A stretch of DNA of 64,000 bases, taken from positions 107,630,486 to 107,694,485 of the forward strand of contig OW240917.1 in the NCBI GenBank assembly GCA_933207985.1, written 5' to 3'. The stretch's first letter is position 1. Each line of letters begins with the position of its first letter. The notes beneath the pieces were generated by a model. The model did no database searches. It had not been told where the DNA came from and was given only the letters and a program-made list of their open reading frames with translations. The stretch comes from Pelobates cultripes. Lineage: Eukaryota; Chordata; Amphibia; Anura; Pelobatidae. The position numbers were made by a program, and so were the translations under genes. Below, in pieces: positions 22,001-32,570 of this stretch.

Positions 22001-22861
22001 CAGGGCCCAACTTTGAACACATTCACTGAGATCCAAAAACAATATGGGCTTCCAGACACAGCTCACTTCTCATATAGGCAATTAGCGTCATGGCTCAGGA
22101 CGCAAACGATCTGCTCTTATCACCCGGAGGCTGGGCTACAAATGACAGAACTAGAATTAATATGCCTCAACCTAAAACCAAAGAAAAAACTTATCTCATT
22201 AATTTACGCCATATACAACTCCACAAAAGGCCCACATACCTTCACCTTCACAAAAGCGTGGGACCGTGATCTGACAACTCACTTATCTGAGATCCAATGG
22301 GCCAAAATATTTAAGGGACACAGGAACCTCTCATTGTGTGCCTCCCACACAGAGATCACGCGTAAAATACTATATAGGTGGTACATGGTCCCCACAAGGC
22401 TCCACAAAGGGAACCCAAACATATCGGACACATGCTGGCGCTGTACAGACGGCAAAGGGTCCATGATACACATTTGGTGGACATGCCCAAAACTGAAACC
22501 ATACTGGGACGATATAATACAACTAATCCAAGACAGCACAGGTATCCACCTACCACAGAACCCTGAAGTCTATCTGTTGCAACTACTTCCCAAAAATCTC
22601 ACGAAACCCCAAGTATACCTCATCTACCACATCATTGTAGCAGCACTACAGGCGATAAGCAGATTATGGCGAAATCCAGTTCCACCACACCTGTCCCAAT
22701 GTATCAAAGCACTACAGATGACGAGACAATACGAACTAATGGCACGTAAAAATACACCACCTAAACAATTCATAGCGGTAGCCTGGGACATGTGGGAAAC
22801 GTACTTGATGGGGCCAACAAAAGGGGGAACCTCTGAATTACCGCAACATGACACCACTTAA
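18992..22861 (+). CDS. LINE ORF2 protein: APE endonuclease + reverse transcriptase, intact (up to 1289 aa)
   Basis: ORF2p nicks target DNA and reverse-transcribes the element RNA onto it. The APE-type endonuclease occupies about residues 12-245: SHNTRGLN (N20), QETHF (E49), ICGDLNH (D151, N153), SRIDY (215-219) and the terminal SDH (241-243) are all present. The reverse transcriptase spans roughly 470-800: PPGKSPGPDGL, LRPISLLN, GFVSGRQG, SLDAEKAFDRL, GTRQGCPLSP and the catalytic FADD (717-720). Near the C-terminus is the zinc-knuckle-like CWRC-X8-H-X4-C (1148-1165). The ATG at 19025 (MSLTIRSHN) fits the family start better than 18992. No stop or frameshift was seen, so the enzyme could be active. 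Confidence 0.93.
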   Translation: MCFNSAPHPPIMSLTIRSHNTRGLNHPHKRRLLLEEANRDKIDILCAQETHFVTNRVPQFGLRNYPTQFHATHSSKSKGVSFLIHHTLTFELLSLRKDAQGRYIVLHCIVNNTEYVLVGIYSPNTNQTQFFKKVMNKLPTSTTGNIIICGDLNHVLSSHADTSLPNTSPRHSAMRTQSKALHHLLTEHNLYDTWRMLHPMEKGFTYFSQVHKSFSRIDYALVSGPLASRTTQCQIGDIVWSDHAPLTVTLSDSFPHRGRPPWRLNDSTLHDTTFRAQLTRDLEQYFQTNNTPDISPGTLWQAHKPTIRGLLISRAAHIKRKSNEEYMTLLRTIRDTTAAHALNPNAAHLTIIDSATRRLNDIHLAKSSYTMQRLKIRQYSQGNKAGKVMAAMLRKKQSQSKIPYLYTDSGAKLYNPQDINNEMAKFYHTLYNLQQDTATHQPTDTEIKHFLDLTQLPSLTHAQVEKLQTPITNQEILDTIAPLPPGKSPGPDGLTNCYYKTFATILAPHMTVLYNHITTTGKMPREMLMAHVATLPKPGKPPNRCQNLRPISLLNTDTKILAKIYANRLSTIIPTLVHADQVGFVSGRQGADGVRKVLDLLGGLRGGGTPSVLVSLDAEKAFDRLHWPFLRAVLGRFGFPPRFQALVEALYSNPSAQVANGGFSSSNFNITNGTRQGCPLSPILYILALEPLAHMIRTNPTIQGIKVKNDEYKIALFADDILLTLQNPSSSLTALQQLIHQYGKCSYYKLNVSKTQALGINLSQPELSHLKTNFAFEWRVDKIKFLGIALTKTLAGIHKANYIPLLTELKSLVHSWKGKFISWVGRIAAVKMLLLPRIQYLFRSIPLAIPRRYLSEIQTLISSFIWNNTKPRIAAATLHKPLQKGGMGLPNIAHYYKAAMISPILAVTGNPSPPQWVRIEACYTNNFTIPALAWMSRKLRPKHKDSLPTTRLTLQIWDHFGKTHIMKGGTSLATPLETLSLIIPGFQLRMWHDHDIKHLYHICQGPTLNTFTEIQKQYGLPDTAHFSYRQLASWLRTQTICSYHPEAGLQMTELELICLNLKPKKKLISLIYAIYNSTKGPHTFTFTKAWDRDLTTHLSEIQWAKIFKGHRNLSLCASHTEITRKILYRWYMVPTRLHKGNPNISDTCWRCTDGKGSMIHIWWTCPKLKPYWDDIIQLIQDSTGIHLPQNPEVYLLQLLPKNLTKPQVYLIYHIIVAALQAISRLWRNPVPPHLSQCIKALQMTRQYELMARKNTPPKQFIAVAWDMWETYLMGPTKGGTSELPQHDTT

Positions 22862-23276
22862 ACAGGACACCACTTCAACATACAAAATTGAGAGGCACAG
22901 ACTACCTCCATAGCGACACCCAACCCCCCTCCTACCATATTGACCAATACTGTCCAAACCCGACATGGGCGACACATAGTGGGACTCGAACCACACTGGG
23001 TTAGGCACAACTCCAACTCAATCTGCTCTTAACTGAGCATGCTGACCTCCTCTCCCCCCCTCCTCCGATCCCTTCCTCTCTACCCCCCCCTTATGTTACT
23101 GTTGAATTGTTCGATGTATTATAATGGAACCAAACGTATCAACTGGTAGCAATCTTATGACATATGTACTACTGGATATATGTATGTAAATTCTATCCAT
23201 TGTTACAATCTCCTACTGTACAAGATGATTTTTGGTATGTTGATACTACAAAATGCAAATAAAAAAAAAAAAATAA
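22862..23276 (+). promoter_or_regulatory. LINE 3' UTR with polyadenylation signal and A-tail
   Basis: AT-rich non-coding sequence ending CAAATAAA at about 23256-23263, then an A-run broken by one T. It provides the polyadenylation signal and, by analogy with L1, the priming tail. Confidence 0.75.
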
Positions 23277-23293
23277 AAAATTAAGTTAGAATC

Positions 23294-24223
23294 AGCCAAA
23301 ACTTCCCCTTCCCTTACCTTGATAGTGGAGATTGCAAAAATAAATCTGTCATACAGGGAATTAATATAACTGATAAAAAATAGCGTAGCATCCCTTCAAT
23401 CCAAGTAGTAGTTTTCTCTCTTACACTGTCCTTTCAGGATTGCCTAAACATTTTCTATATTTTGGGCCAATCCCTATCCTGGTGCTCCTCTCTGACTCTA
23501 TGATGAGGATACCAACGTCCTAGTCATGCAGAAATGGTAGTTAAATACCATAATTATTTTTATCTTATTTATTTAAGTGATCTTAAAAGTGGAGTCTTCA
23601 AATAAAATTATGCCAGTTTTTCAAATAAATTTTATTTTCACAAAACCTTAAACTTTTTAATTTGGTGAAAAAAAGTTGGATTCATAAATCAATTGCCTTG
23701 GGAAAAGAAAATGGTGCATACTGAAAACTGTTGTTTACGGTGCAAAAAAAAAAAAAAAGGAAACATGAAAATAATCTGACAGATTTAATGAAATATACCA
23801 AAAATATGTCATACACTCTCCAAAATTAGACGTAAAAATATCAGCAACATGCTGGTAAATCTCACCTATTGTGTCCACATTCTGTCTCTCTGCTCTCTTC
23901 TTCTTGGTCCCTTTGCACCATTTTCATGTTCCTATTCAGTTCTTTCTCTGTTTGTTATGTGCCCTCTATATGATCTCTTACCCTCTTTGGAGACACCCAC
24001 CAAGTAGTTTTGTCTGAGCATTGGGGGAAGATGGCCCATCTCCTGATGACAGCCCAGAGGGGTGCACACAGAAACCCATACCTGCTTCTCAATGTCCTGA
24101 ATGTAGCTTGGCTTAGAAGGAAAGAGTAAGCATGTTTCTCTGATCACTAGAGCACAGAATGCGCAGGATGCATTGTGACTTAAGATCATATTCCACCTTT
24201 TGAGCCACTGGCATTGTGTGAAT
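23294..24223. other. Intronic sequence, no gene seen
   Basis: AT-rich sequence with an A-run (23742-23758). Nothing recognisable. Confidence 0.5.
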
Positions 24224-24303
24224 TTAACCCCTTAAGGACCAAACTTCTGAAATAAAAGGGAATCATGAGATATAACACATGTCATGTGTCCTTAAGGGGT
24301 TAA
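24224..24303. mobile_element. 80-bp palindromic TTAA MITE, copy 1
   Basis: TTAACCCCTTAAGGACC at the left pairs with GTCCTTAAGGGGTTAA at the right. The centre carries AAAAGGGAATCATGA. The TTAA at each end is the target typical of piggyBac-type elements. An 80-bp sister in the opposite orientation lies at 30544-30623. Confidence 0.8.
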
Positions 24304-24511
24304 ATAGATTGGCTCATTCATTCTCAGCCATGATACAGTCAGTGTAGGTGGGAATATGATATGTCACAGGAGGGGGTAGGCAGTTGGACATACAAGGTGG
24401 TAGGAGAGGAGCATGAAAGGAACACAAGAGTTAGGAAAGGGGGTTGAACTGCAACCAAAGGGTTAGAAGAAGATGTAATACACAAAAAAGGGTGGGGGAA
24501 GTAAAAAAAAC
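24304..24511. other. Short intronic stretch before the second LINE copy
   Basis: G/A-rich, with no gene. It forms the left flank of the LINE insertion. Confidence 0.4.
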
Positions 24512-24669
24512 CACGCAGGAGGGGGCGTGGCCTAGCGGAGAACGAGCACGGATGTGTGAACCCTGAGCTCCTCCGACCGGCGGTAATAACAGCATGTTAA
24601 CACAGCATTCAACCCCTGCAAAATACCACCAGAAATGGGTATCAACTCTGCACACCTGTGGCAACGACA

Positions 24670-25645
24670 ATGAGCAAGAAAATGAAGCAAAGATCAATTC
24701 AAATAAACCTTACAAATATGCAAAAAAGCGGGCCTGACATCCAAGATGGCGCTGAAGGCGCCAAATCACCAGCTTCATGCTCTGACTGCAGCGAAAGTGC
24801 ATGTAGTATATCTGACTTCACGCAGACAGTTACAAATGCTACTTTACATGCTATGTTAGTAGACCTGAAAAAAAACTTTCCATACTGACCTGCTCCAAAT
24901 CGCAACGGACATCAGAGCAGACATACAATCATTGGGCGATCGGACAGCCCACCTAGAAGAGAGGGCAGAGGAAACTGTGGATGCCCACAACTATTTGGCA
25001 GAGGCCTACACCGCACTAGAGACCAAACTTAAAGCTCTGGAGGAAAAGGTCACAGACCATGAAGACCGGGACCGGCAAAACAATGTGAGGATACGGGGGA
25101 TCCTGGAATCCGTGACACTACGTGAGTTAACTACTTATGTTCAAGACATATTCCGGACCTACATACCGACACTTACGGACACAGAGGTGTTGTTAGACCG
25201 CACACACCGCCTACCCAGACCTAAACATCTAGGTCCCTCTGTCCCCAGAGATGTCATCACTAAATTCCACTATTACACCATTAAGGATAAAATCATGCAA
25301 GCGGCGAGGAGCCAAGCACCGCCACCGGGCCCATTTGAGCACATTAAGCTCTTTATAGACTTATCTTCTGCTACAATGTCCAAAAGAAAAACTTTTGCAC
25401 CCATCACAGCAGCACTGAGATTAGCAAACATTCCTTATAAATGGGGGTTCCCTACCAAATTGCTGGTGAAGAGAAACGGTGCAGACAAGACCATCCTTTC
25501 CCCTGATGATGGCAAAAAGCTACTCTTGGAATGGAACATACCAGTCCCAGTTGTAGAAAAACCTCCATCAAATGGACGCTCTCCTGTCAAACTCAACAGG
25601 GACTGGTCCAAGGTCACCCACATCAGGCACTCTAAAACACCCTGA
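24670..25645 (+). pseudogene. LINE ORF1 with one frameshift
   Basis: The first piece (24670-24888) carries the N-terminus and start of the coiled coil, ending at a stop after KKNFPY. The rest (frame of 24932-25645) continues with LEERAEETVDAHNYLAEAY, the RRM start RQNNVRIRGILESV, DRTHRLPRPKHLG and the C-terminal KLFIDLSSATMSKRKTF and YKWGFPTKLLVKRNG. A single indel close to 24885 would account for the break. Otherwise the domains match the intact ORF1 at 17000-17959. Confidence 0.85.
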
Positions 25646-26245
25646 ATGCAGAGTGCTGGGTAACTGTCGTTTCAATATCAATGTCAGCTATGCAGAAATA
25701 ATTTGCTCTCCTATGTCTCTGACCTTTCCCTCTCACACTTATTGGCATTGTGTCCTTTCTCTTCTTTTTTTTCTTTTCTCCTTTTTTCTTTTGTGTTCTT
25801 ATGCTTAAATGTACCAGAGAGAAAATATGCTCAGTCTGATATCCGTGACAACTGATATCACTTTAAATATGGGTTGTTATAACATATCAGAATTAACACC
25901 ACGGTTGGGGAATAATGTCCCTTTAGTGCCAGATAGCACTGTACCTCAATGGCCTCTGGCCAAAAGATTAAAGTAACCACGCACCCCAGGGGTCGCTTTG
26001 GGAACAAGCCACACAAACTTGCTCCATTACATCCTATGCCGACACCAGTCGACAAACGGTTCTATGTATATAGTTATTATTTTTTTGATTTGAGTTCTTT
26101 AATTCTATGTTTTTGGTCAACGCAGGACAATCAAGTTTTTCCCATGTAGTCTGAATATTTGAGAGTGTTCCTTGAGAGGTGGGGGTCCAACCTTACACCA
26201 ACTACACATCAGCTGCCCTTCCGCATTCAGTGACCTGGCACCCCC
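25646..26245 (+). other. Inter-ORF spacer of the second LINE copy
   Basis: About 600 nt without a sustained frame, with a C/T-rich run near 25755-25795. This second example shows that a long spacer is a property of the group rather than of one copy. Confidence 0.55.
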
Positions 26246-27530
26246 ATGGTGCTGAACATTTTCTCACTAAATGCGAAAGGGCTTAATTCGCCCAATAAAA
26301 GGCGAGTAGCGCTGGAAGAAGCCAGGTCTTATGCGGCGCACATAGCCTTTTACCAAGAGACACATTTCAAATGGGGCCAAATGCCTAATTTTACTTCTAA
26401 TCATTTCCCTGTTGGCTTCCATTCTTGTTAACCCACAAAAAAAAGAGGTGTGTCTATATTAGTCAGTAAAGATGTTGCATTCTCTCTAGTCAGGAAAATC
26501 AAAAAGGGAAGATATTTAATTCTACAATGTTATGTTAATAATAACCCTTTCACCTTTATCAATGTATATGGCCCTAATGAAAACCAACTTGCATTCTTAG
26601 ATGGGGTCCTGGCACTAGCCGAAACACATGCTTTCGGGGAGGTAATTGTGGGGGGGACACACCAACTGCCTACTGGATGCTGACTTAGATTCATCCCAAC
26701 ATAGGGATATTCTAGCTCACACACGAAAACGTAGAGAAACTCAATCATCCCACGTCCGCCAAACCCTAATATCCCACAATTTTATTGACCCGTTGAGACT
26801 ATCCCATCCGCTAGAAAGGGACTACTCATGTTACACAGTGCACATAAATGTTATTCCAGAATCGATAGATTCCTAATTCCTGCCACTTCCTTCCCCCGAG
26901 TGCGAGACACACAGATTGGCCTAATTAAGTGGTCAGACCACGCTCCAATTACCATGTAGTTGCTGGAACAATTTAACAATAAGGGCCGGGTAGCTGGATA
27001 TTGAATCAACGCCTCCTTACAGACCCAGACATTGTAGCACAAATAGAACAAGACCTACGGAATTATTTTCTAGACAACAAAACCCCTAATTCTCCAGCAG
27101 ATATGGTCTGGCTAGCACACAAGGCGGTCATTAGAGGCAGTTTTATCAAACATGCCAGTTATGCGAAAAAACCATGCCAAAAAGCTTATATAGATATACT
27201 TATGGAATTGACAACCGTAACGCATATCAATAAACATAACCCAACCCCCACTAGCCATTCCAAAATATTACAATTACAACAACAACTCAGAGACTTAGAA
27301 TTCTCCAAAACCACCTTCATCCTCAGAAAATTGAAGCATAACTTATTTGCTTCAGGCAATAAAGCAGGGGCCAGGTTGGCTTCACAGCTCAAGAAAAGGT
27401 CACCCACCTCCAGGATCGCTTACCTTGAAAACTCTCGGGGTACTCGCATACTAGACCCTGACGGTATTGCTAATGAATTTCCTACCTATTACAAGTCTCT
27501 ATATAATCTGAGGGATGACCAAGTGTCATG
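26246..27530 (+). pseudogene. LINE ORF2, endonuclease half, with multiple breaks
   Basis: Starts MVLNIFSLNAKGLNSPNKRR and keeps the endonuclease QETHF, but a stop follows near 26431. It resumes at about 26450 (GRYLILQCYVNNNPFTFINV, YGPNENQ) and shifts frame again where the GDxN motif should be, near 26650. Later parts include DRFLIP-like remnants near 26865 and a linker (27001-27530; LRKLKHNLFASGNKAGARLA, YYKSLYNLRDD) that aligns with residues about 280-430 of the intact ORF2. Sequence homologous to the intact copy stops close to 27520. Confidence 0.8.
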
Positions 27531-27564
27531 CCAAAAGCATGAGTTGGTGTTTGATGTGTGTTTA

Positions 27565-28112
27565 CAGGGAGTGCAGAATTATTAGGCAAGTTGTATTTTT
27601 GAGGATTAATTTTATTATTGAACAACAACCATGTTCTCAATGAACCCAAAAAACTCATTAATATCAAAGCTGAATATTTTTGGAAGTAGTTTTTAGTTTG
27701 TTTTTAGTTATAGCTATGTTAGGGGGATATCTGTGTGTGCAGGTGACTATTACTGTGCATAATTATTAGGCAACTTAACAAAAAACAAATATATACCCAT
27801 TTCAATTATTTATTATTACCAGTGAAACCAATATAACATCTCAACATTCACAAATATACATTTCTGACATTCAAAAACAAAACAAAAACAAATCAGTGAC
27901 CAATATAGCCACCTTTCTTTGCAAGGACACTCAAAAGCCTGCCATCCATGGATTCTGTCAGTGTTTTGATCTGTTCACCATCAACATTGCGTGCAGCAGC
28001 AACCACAGCCTCCCAGACACTGTTCAGAGAGGTGTACTGTTTTCCCTCCTTGTAAATATCACATTTGATGATGGACCACAGGTTCTCAATGGGGTTCAGA
28101 TCAGGTGATGAT
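27565..28112 (-). mobile_element. Tc1/mariner fragment replacing the LINE reverse transcriptase
   Basis: The left end has TA followed by CAGGGAGTGCAGAATTATTA, an end-like sequence of a widespread vertebrate Tc1/mariner group. The minus strand at 28108-27893 encodes the transposase C-terminus: PDLNP at the extreme edge, KQYTSLNSVWEAVVAAARNV, then SMDGRLLSVLAKKGGYIG and a stop. It is cut off inside the PDLNPIE block, so the right half of the transposon is missing. LINE ORF2 resumes directly, at the DDIF of its FADD motif. Confidence 0.8.
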
Positions 28113-29821
28113 ATTTTTATAGGATTGTCTGACCCCGTATTAGCCCTACCCCATCTACTATCATTACTGCAAGAATTTGGGGCTATATCACACTACAAAC
28201 TGAACCAGAATAAAACCCAAGCGATTCCAGTTGGGCTCCCACAACGAATAATATCTAGCATGAAGGGATCCTACCCCTTCGACTGGAGATCATCCTCCCT
28301 TACGTATTTGGGAATCAAAATTACCCCTAACCTGACAGGCATAGCAAAACACAATCACTACCCTTTAATCCAAATGTGTAAAAATGATGCTCACAAGTGG
28401 AGAGTTGCAAATCTCTCCTGGTTGGGTAAGATCAATGCCCTAAAAATGATTACCCTCCCACGCCTGTTGTATGTGTTACCAGTTATGATCCCACACTCAT
28501 GGTGTAAATCCCTACAATCGATCTGTAGTTCCTTCATATGGGGAGGTAAGAGACCAAGACTACCACTTACCCTCCTACAGAAATCTCCAGCCGGAGGTGG
28601 GGTTGGCCTACCAAACATCAGATCATATCTCCAAGCTTCACTACTGTCCGCAGGCGTAGCCCTACACACACCAAAAGGTCAGACACAGTGGGTAGACCTA
28701 GAAGGAGCCTTTTTTAAGCACCAAACAATAACTGAATATATGTGGACACCTATGTCCCTCCGCACACCAGAACGAGATTTACTCCTTACTACAGAACTAA
28801 TCTTACGCGTATGGGATGAATTCTTACACAAGCTTGGTTATAGAGATAAGATACATCCTAAGGCACCAATAGAGGTGATCAAACACATATCCCCAATAGG
28901 GTCATTAGATGACTGGAAAGCATTGGGCATTACACACATACACCACCTACTAGAAGGACAAACAATAAAATCTTTCCAGAATCTTCAGAGGATATGGGGC
29001 CTCACTGATAGAGACACCTTTCTTTACCTACAAGTGCGCAGCACCCTACTATCACATATCCACACTAATACCACTAAAACATCCGACCCCCCGCTCCTCC
29101 TCAACCCGCAATTAGTATTGCAGAGATGCATAGCAACACCAACTAAACCGAAGGCTACAAAGCGGGACTAGAATTACAACCTGTAAAACCAGAGCCCTGT
29201 AGATGTCATTGGGAAAGAGACAGTGGAGTTACACTAACAGAAACTAAATGGCTGAAAACGCTTAACCACCTATCAAAATGGACTAGATGCTATACACATA
29301 TAGAAGCACACAGGAAACTTCTCTATCACTGGTATTTGACACCCCACAAATTGAATAAGATATACCCAGCGTCATCCCCATTATGGTGGAGGTGTATGAA
29401 AGAAGAGGGTAATATGCTCCACGTGTGGTGGACGTGCGATGAGATTCGTCCACTGTGGACAGAAGTCCAATCACTGCTGGAGCTAATGGGAATACATAGA
29501 TTCCCAATGACTGTCACTACTTGTCTTTTACTGCTATTTGACGGAGACACCCACTACCCATACCACCAATTAATAGCTCTTACAATACTAGCGGCCCACA
29601 ACTTAATAGCTGCACACTGGAAAACTTCAGTGTGCCCATCTCCTACTCAACTTAAAGACAAGCTCCAACAATTTTATGTGTATGAACGCATGTCATTAGA
29701 CTCGCCGACTAAAACTAAGAAATTTATGATTACATGGGCTCCATGGCAATTATTACTAAGTGCTAACAATAGCAGCAAAATTACGTCTGGCTGTTTGCCA
29801 AAAGAGATCCTCCATGAGTAG
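28108..29821 (+). pseudogene. LINE ORF2, C-terminal half, frameshifted
   Basis: From 28108 the frame begins in the reverse-transcriptase active site (DDIFIGLSDP) and continues through HYKLNQNKTQAIPVGL, LTYLGIKITPNLTGI and WLGKINALKMITLPRLLYV to a stop at 29171. The remaining C-terminus is in another frame (about 29168-29821), including WRCMKEEGNMLHVWWTC, which lacks the first cysteine of the knuckle seen in the intact copy. About 290 residues of the reverse transcriptase, between LYNL (430) and FADD (717) of the intact protein, are absent. Confidence 0.85.
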
Positions 29822-30161
29822 CCCTACTTATCGGCCCTATCTTACCCATCCGACCTTTAAACCACCCGACCAAGTGACACACACACACCAATTGCATGTC
29901 GAATAAATGTCAATAGTGTTGACCTGTTACCTGTAATCTGTTTCGATATTGCTGTTTTACTCTACTATTGTTATATCCAATGGTATGACTCCAAATGACA
30001 ATCTTGGATGTACGTATCATTGTAAGGATTGTTAGCATGTTCGTTATACCATGTATAACTCTGCAACACAATGTATCTTTATTCAAAACTTGACTCTGCA
30101 ATGGATATGAATGTAAAACCTTCAATAAAATATAAAAAATTTTTTAAAAAGACACGCAGGA

Positions 30162-30543
30162 GGTGTAAAAGTATGGGGGATTAGAGTATGATGAACAAAA
30201 CCAAGGAACACATATGTGGGAAGGGAAAAGGGGTCAGAGAGTTACATGTGCGAATCACAAATGAGGAGATCTGGATAGGAGAAACAAATGGGAAACATAC
30301 ACAGGTACAGTGAAGAAAAGGTGGGGAGATATAGAGAGGGAGAAACAAGCGGAGTATAGATTGGATCAGAGATTCCAGGGAACAGGAGGGTGAGAAAGAC
30401 AAAAGCGAATAGATGGAAGAGAATTACTGGAATGACTATGGAGTTGAGGAACAATTAACATACTCAGAATCACACATTTTTACAACGCACAAGTTCACAT
30501 CTACTGTGATGAACCACCTTTAAATCTTTCTCCTGTCTTTTGT
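30162..30543. other. Purine-rich intronic stretch, no gene seen
   Basis: G/A-rich sequence with repeated GGAGA and GGAAA words and no sustained coding signal. Confidence 0.45.
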
Positions 30544-30623
30544 TTAACCCCTTAAGGGCCCATGACATGTGTGACATGTCATGATTCCCTTTTATTCCAG
30601 AAGTTTGGTCCTTAAGGGGTTAA
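30544..30623. mobile_element. 80-bp palindromic TTAA MITE, copy 2 (inverted)
   Basis: Reverse complement of the copy at 24224-24303, with few differences and the same length. Flanked by TTAA on both sides. Confidence 0.8.
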
Positions 30624-31300
30624 CAAAAGAAAACAACATGGCAGACAGGTAGAGAGCAACAAAATAAATTATTAGCCACTCTGTGTACTAAACCTTTGCT
30701 TCCACCTCTCACCTTATGCAACAGAAATGGTCTTGGAAAAAGAGAAATCACAGAATATCTGTTTCAAGAGAGTTGTTTCAACCAGGCTGATTATGCTAAA
30801 TGCTGTTGTCTAAAAAAAGTTGTTTGCACTTATCTACATTTGAATCTGAAAGCCCCTGATTTGATCCAATACCCTAATCTCAAGTATGGGAGTCAATGGG
30901 CTATAGTAGTGGAGACGGTAAACATGTGGGTGTTCACCAATAACTTTTCCAAAAATGTCACTGGTGTTTAGATAAAGAGTGTTCAGGTGTAGGGCCCTTA
31001 AAATTGACAGTCTTGCCTGTTGTTAATGAATGCCAAGCTACCTGCCAACCAAGCAGGCAGGCCTCTGAGGGCAGACTATGCAGGGAGCACTGTTTCAGCA
31101 AAAGCAGTACACCAGGGGACTAAATCAGGATGGCGGGACAGGATGCAAAAATTGTGATTGTCCAACTGAACTCAGGATGGTTGGGAGGCATTGACCACCT
31201 ATGGTTTACAGAGTCAGCTTGTCAGTACTTGCTGAACACCTGGCTTGATACACTAGTACAAGCTGATAAACTATTTTTCAAATGTAACCAATGTACCCAA
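30624..31300. other. Intronic sequence, no gene seen
   Basis: No recognisable coding or repeat structure. Confidence 0.45.
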
Positions 31301-32570
31301 CCCAGACACAGCACCGTATTTAGCGCAAGGCTAACAAGGCATTTGCCTTGGGCGGCACTTTCCAGGGGGCGGCAGAAAACACCACCCCCCAAGTGCCCTG
31401 GCAAATACCTTGTTAGCATTGACTTATAAGTTGGCCAGCTGGCCACCCTGGATCACCCCCCAGGGTGCCCGGACAGTTTTTATTACAGGCGGGACCTGCA
31501 GTGATGCTGGGAGCCAGAATATGACATCATTCCAGCGCCCGGCATCACTAAGCGGTGGGCGAGGGAGCTGAGCAGGAAGATCACAGCTCCCTTACCACCT
31601 ATTTTGTTGTCCCACCCTCCCCTTGCCTGTCCAAAGGTAGAGAGGCTGGGTGGATTTAAATTAAAATAAAAGTAAATAACAAGTATTTATAAATGTTGGG
31701 GGGAAATGTGTGTGTGTATGTCAGTGCATGTGTGTGTATGTCTGTCAGTGTGTGTGTGTGTTTGTCTGTCAGTGAATGTATTGTTATATCTGTCAGTGTG
31801 TCTAAGTGAGTGTATCTGTTAGTGAGTTTGTTTGTCTATCAATGAATGTGTGTGTGTATGTCTGTCTGTCCGTTTGTTTGTGTGTGTGTGTGTCTGTCTG
31901 AGTGTGTTGGTATGTCAGTGTGTGTATGTCAGTATGTGTGTATGTCACTGTGTGTTTGTCTGTCAGTGAGTGTGTATGTGTCTGTCTGTCAGTGAATGTG
32001 TGTTTATATCTGTCAGTGTGTCTGAGTGAGTGAGTGTTTCTGTCAGTAAGTTTGTTTGTCAGTGAATGTGTGTTTTTGTGAGTGAGTTTGTGTGTGTCTG
32101 TAAGTGAATGTGTGTGTATGTCTGTCAATGTGTGTGTCTGTCAGTGAATGTGTGTGTATATGTCTATCAATGTGTGCCTGTGAATGTGTGTATGTCAGTC
32201 AATGTGTGTTTGTCAGTGAATGTGTGTGTCGTGAGTGTGTCCATGTTTTTCAGTGCGTGTGTGTGTCTGAGTGATTGTGTGTGTCTGTCAATTTATGTCA
32301 AATCAGTAATTGTGTGTGTCTGTCAGATTGTGTCAAATCAGTGAGTGTGTGAGTATGTGTGTCTGCCATTGAGTGTATGTCAGTGTATCTGAAAGTATGT
32401 GCCGATCAGGGAGTGGGTGTGTCTATGTGTATGTCAGTCAAAGCGTGTGCTAGTCTTTAACAGGAAGAGGTGTGGCTTTGACAGGAAGGGGGGGGGATTT
32501 AAATTAAGGGGTGCCAAAGTTCTGTCCTGCCTAGGAAAGTACAAATTCAAAATACACCACTGCCCAGACA
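31301..32570. mobile_element. hAT-type element with 8-bp TSD and a GT satellite
   Basis: The element is 31309-32562. CCCAGACA duplicates exactly at 31301-31308 and 32563-32570. The left end is CAGCACCGTATTTAG; the right end reversed is CAGTGGTGTATTTTG. The left part contains TTGGGCGGCACTTTCCAGG, shared with the copy at 54745. The middle is a GT satellite (31700-32450), and TTTGACAGGAAGG stands near the right end, as in that copy. No transposase. Confidence 0.85.
31700..32450. repeat. GT-rich minisatellite (GTGTGTATGTCTGTCAGTGAAT units)
   Basis: Units of about 20-24 nt combining GTGTGT, CTGTCAGT and GAATGTG. Frames on either strand here are repeat artefacts. Confidence 0.85.

Larger units (their letters stand above)
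16858..23293 (+). mobile_element. Full-length L1/Tx1-like LINE with 17-bp TSD and two intact ORFs
   Basis: AAAATTAAGTTAGAATC occurs at 16858-16874 and 23277-23293. Between them lies a 6.4-kb element starting GGGGGCGTGGCC, with a 5' UTR of about 125 nt, ORF1 (17000-17959), a spacer of about 1 kb, ORF2 (18992 or 19025 to 22861), a 3' UTR of about 400 nt, and CAAATAAA running into an A-rich tail. The exact duplication, A-tail and uninterrupted frames point to a recent insertion of a potentially autonomous copy. It lies on the strand opposite to the PDGFC exon. Whether it belongs to the L1 or the Tx1 branch needs a tree of the reverse transcriptase. Confidence 0.92.
24512..30161 (+). mobile_element. 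Decayed L1/Tx1-like LINE with ~9-bp TSD
   Basis: The element begins GGGGGCGTGGCC at 24521, as in the intact copy, and ends in ATAAAATATAAAAAATTTTTTAAAAA by 30152. CACGCAGGA flanks both sides (24512-24520, 30153-30161). Layout is ORF1, a spacer of about 600 nt, then ORF2. Protein similarity to the intact copy is only moderate, so this is a different subfamily. ORF1 has one clear frameshift. ORF2 has several frameshifts and stops and has lost its central reverse transcriptase to a Tc1 fragment. Confidence 0.85.
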
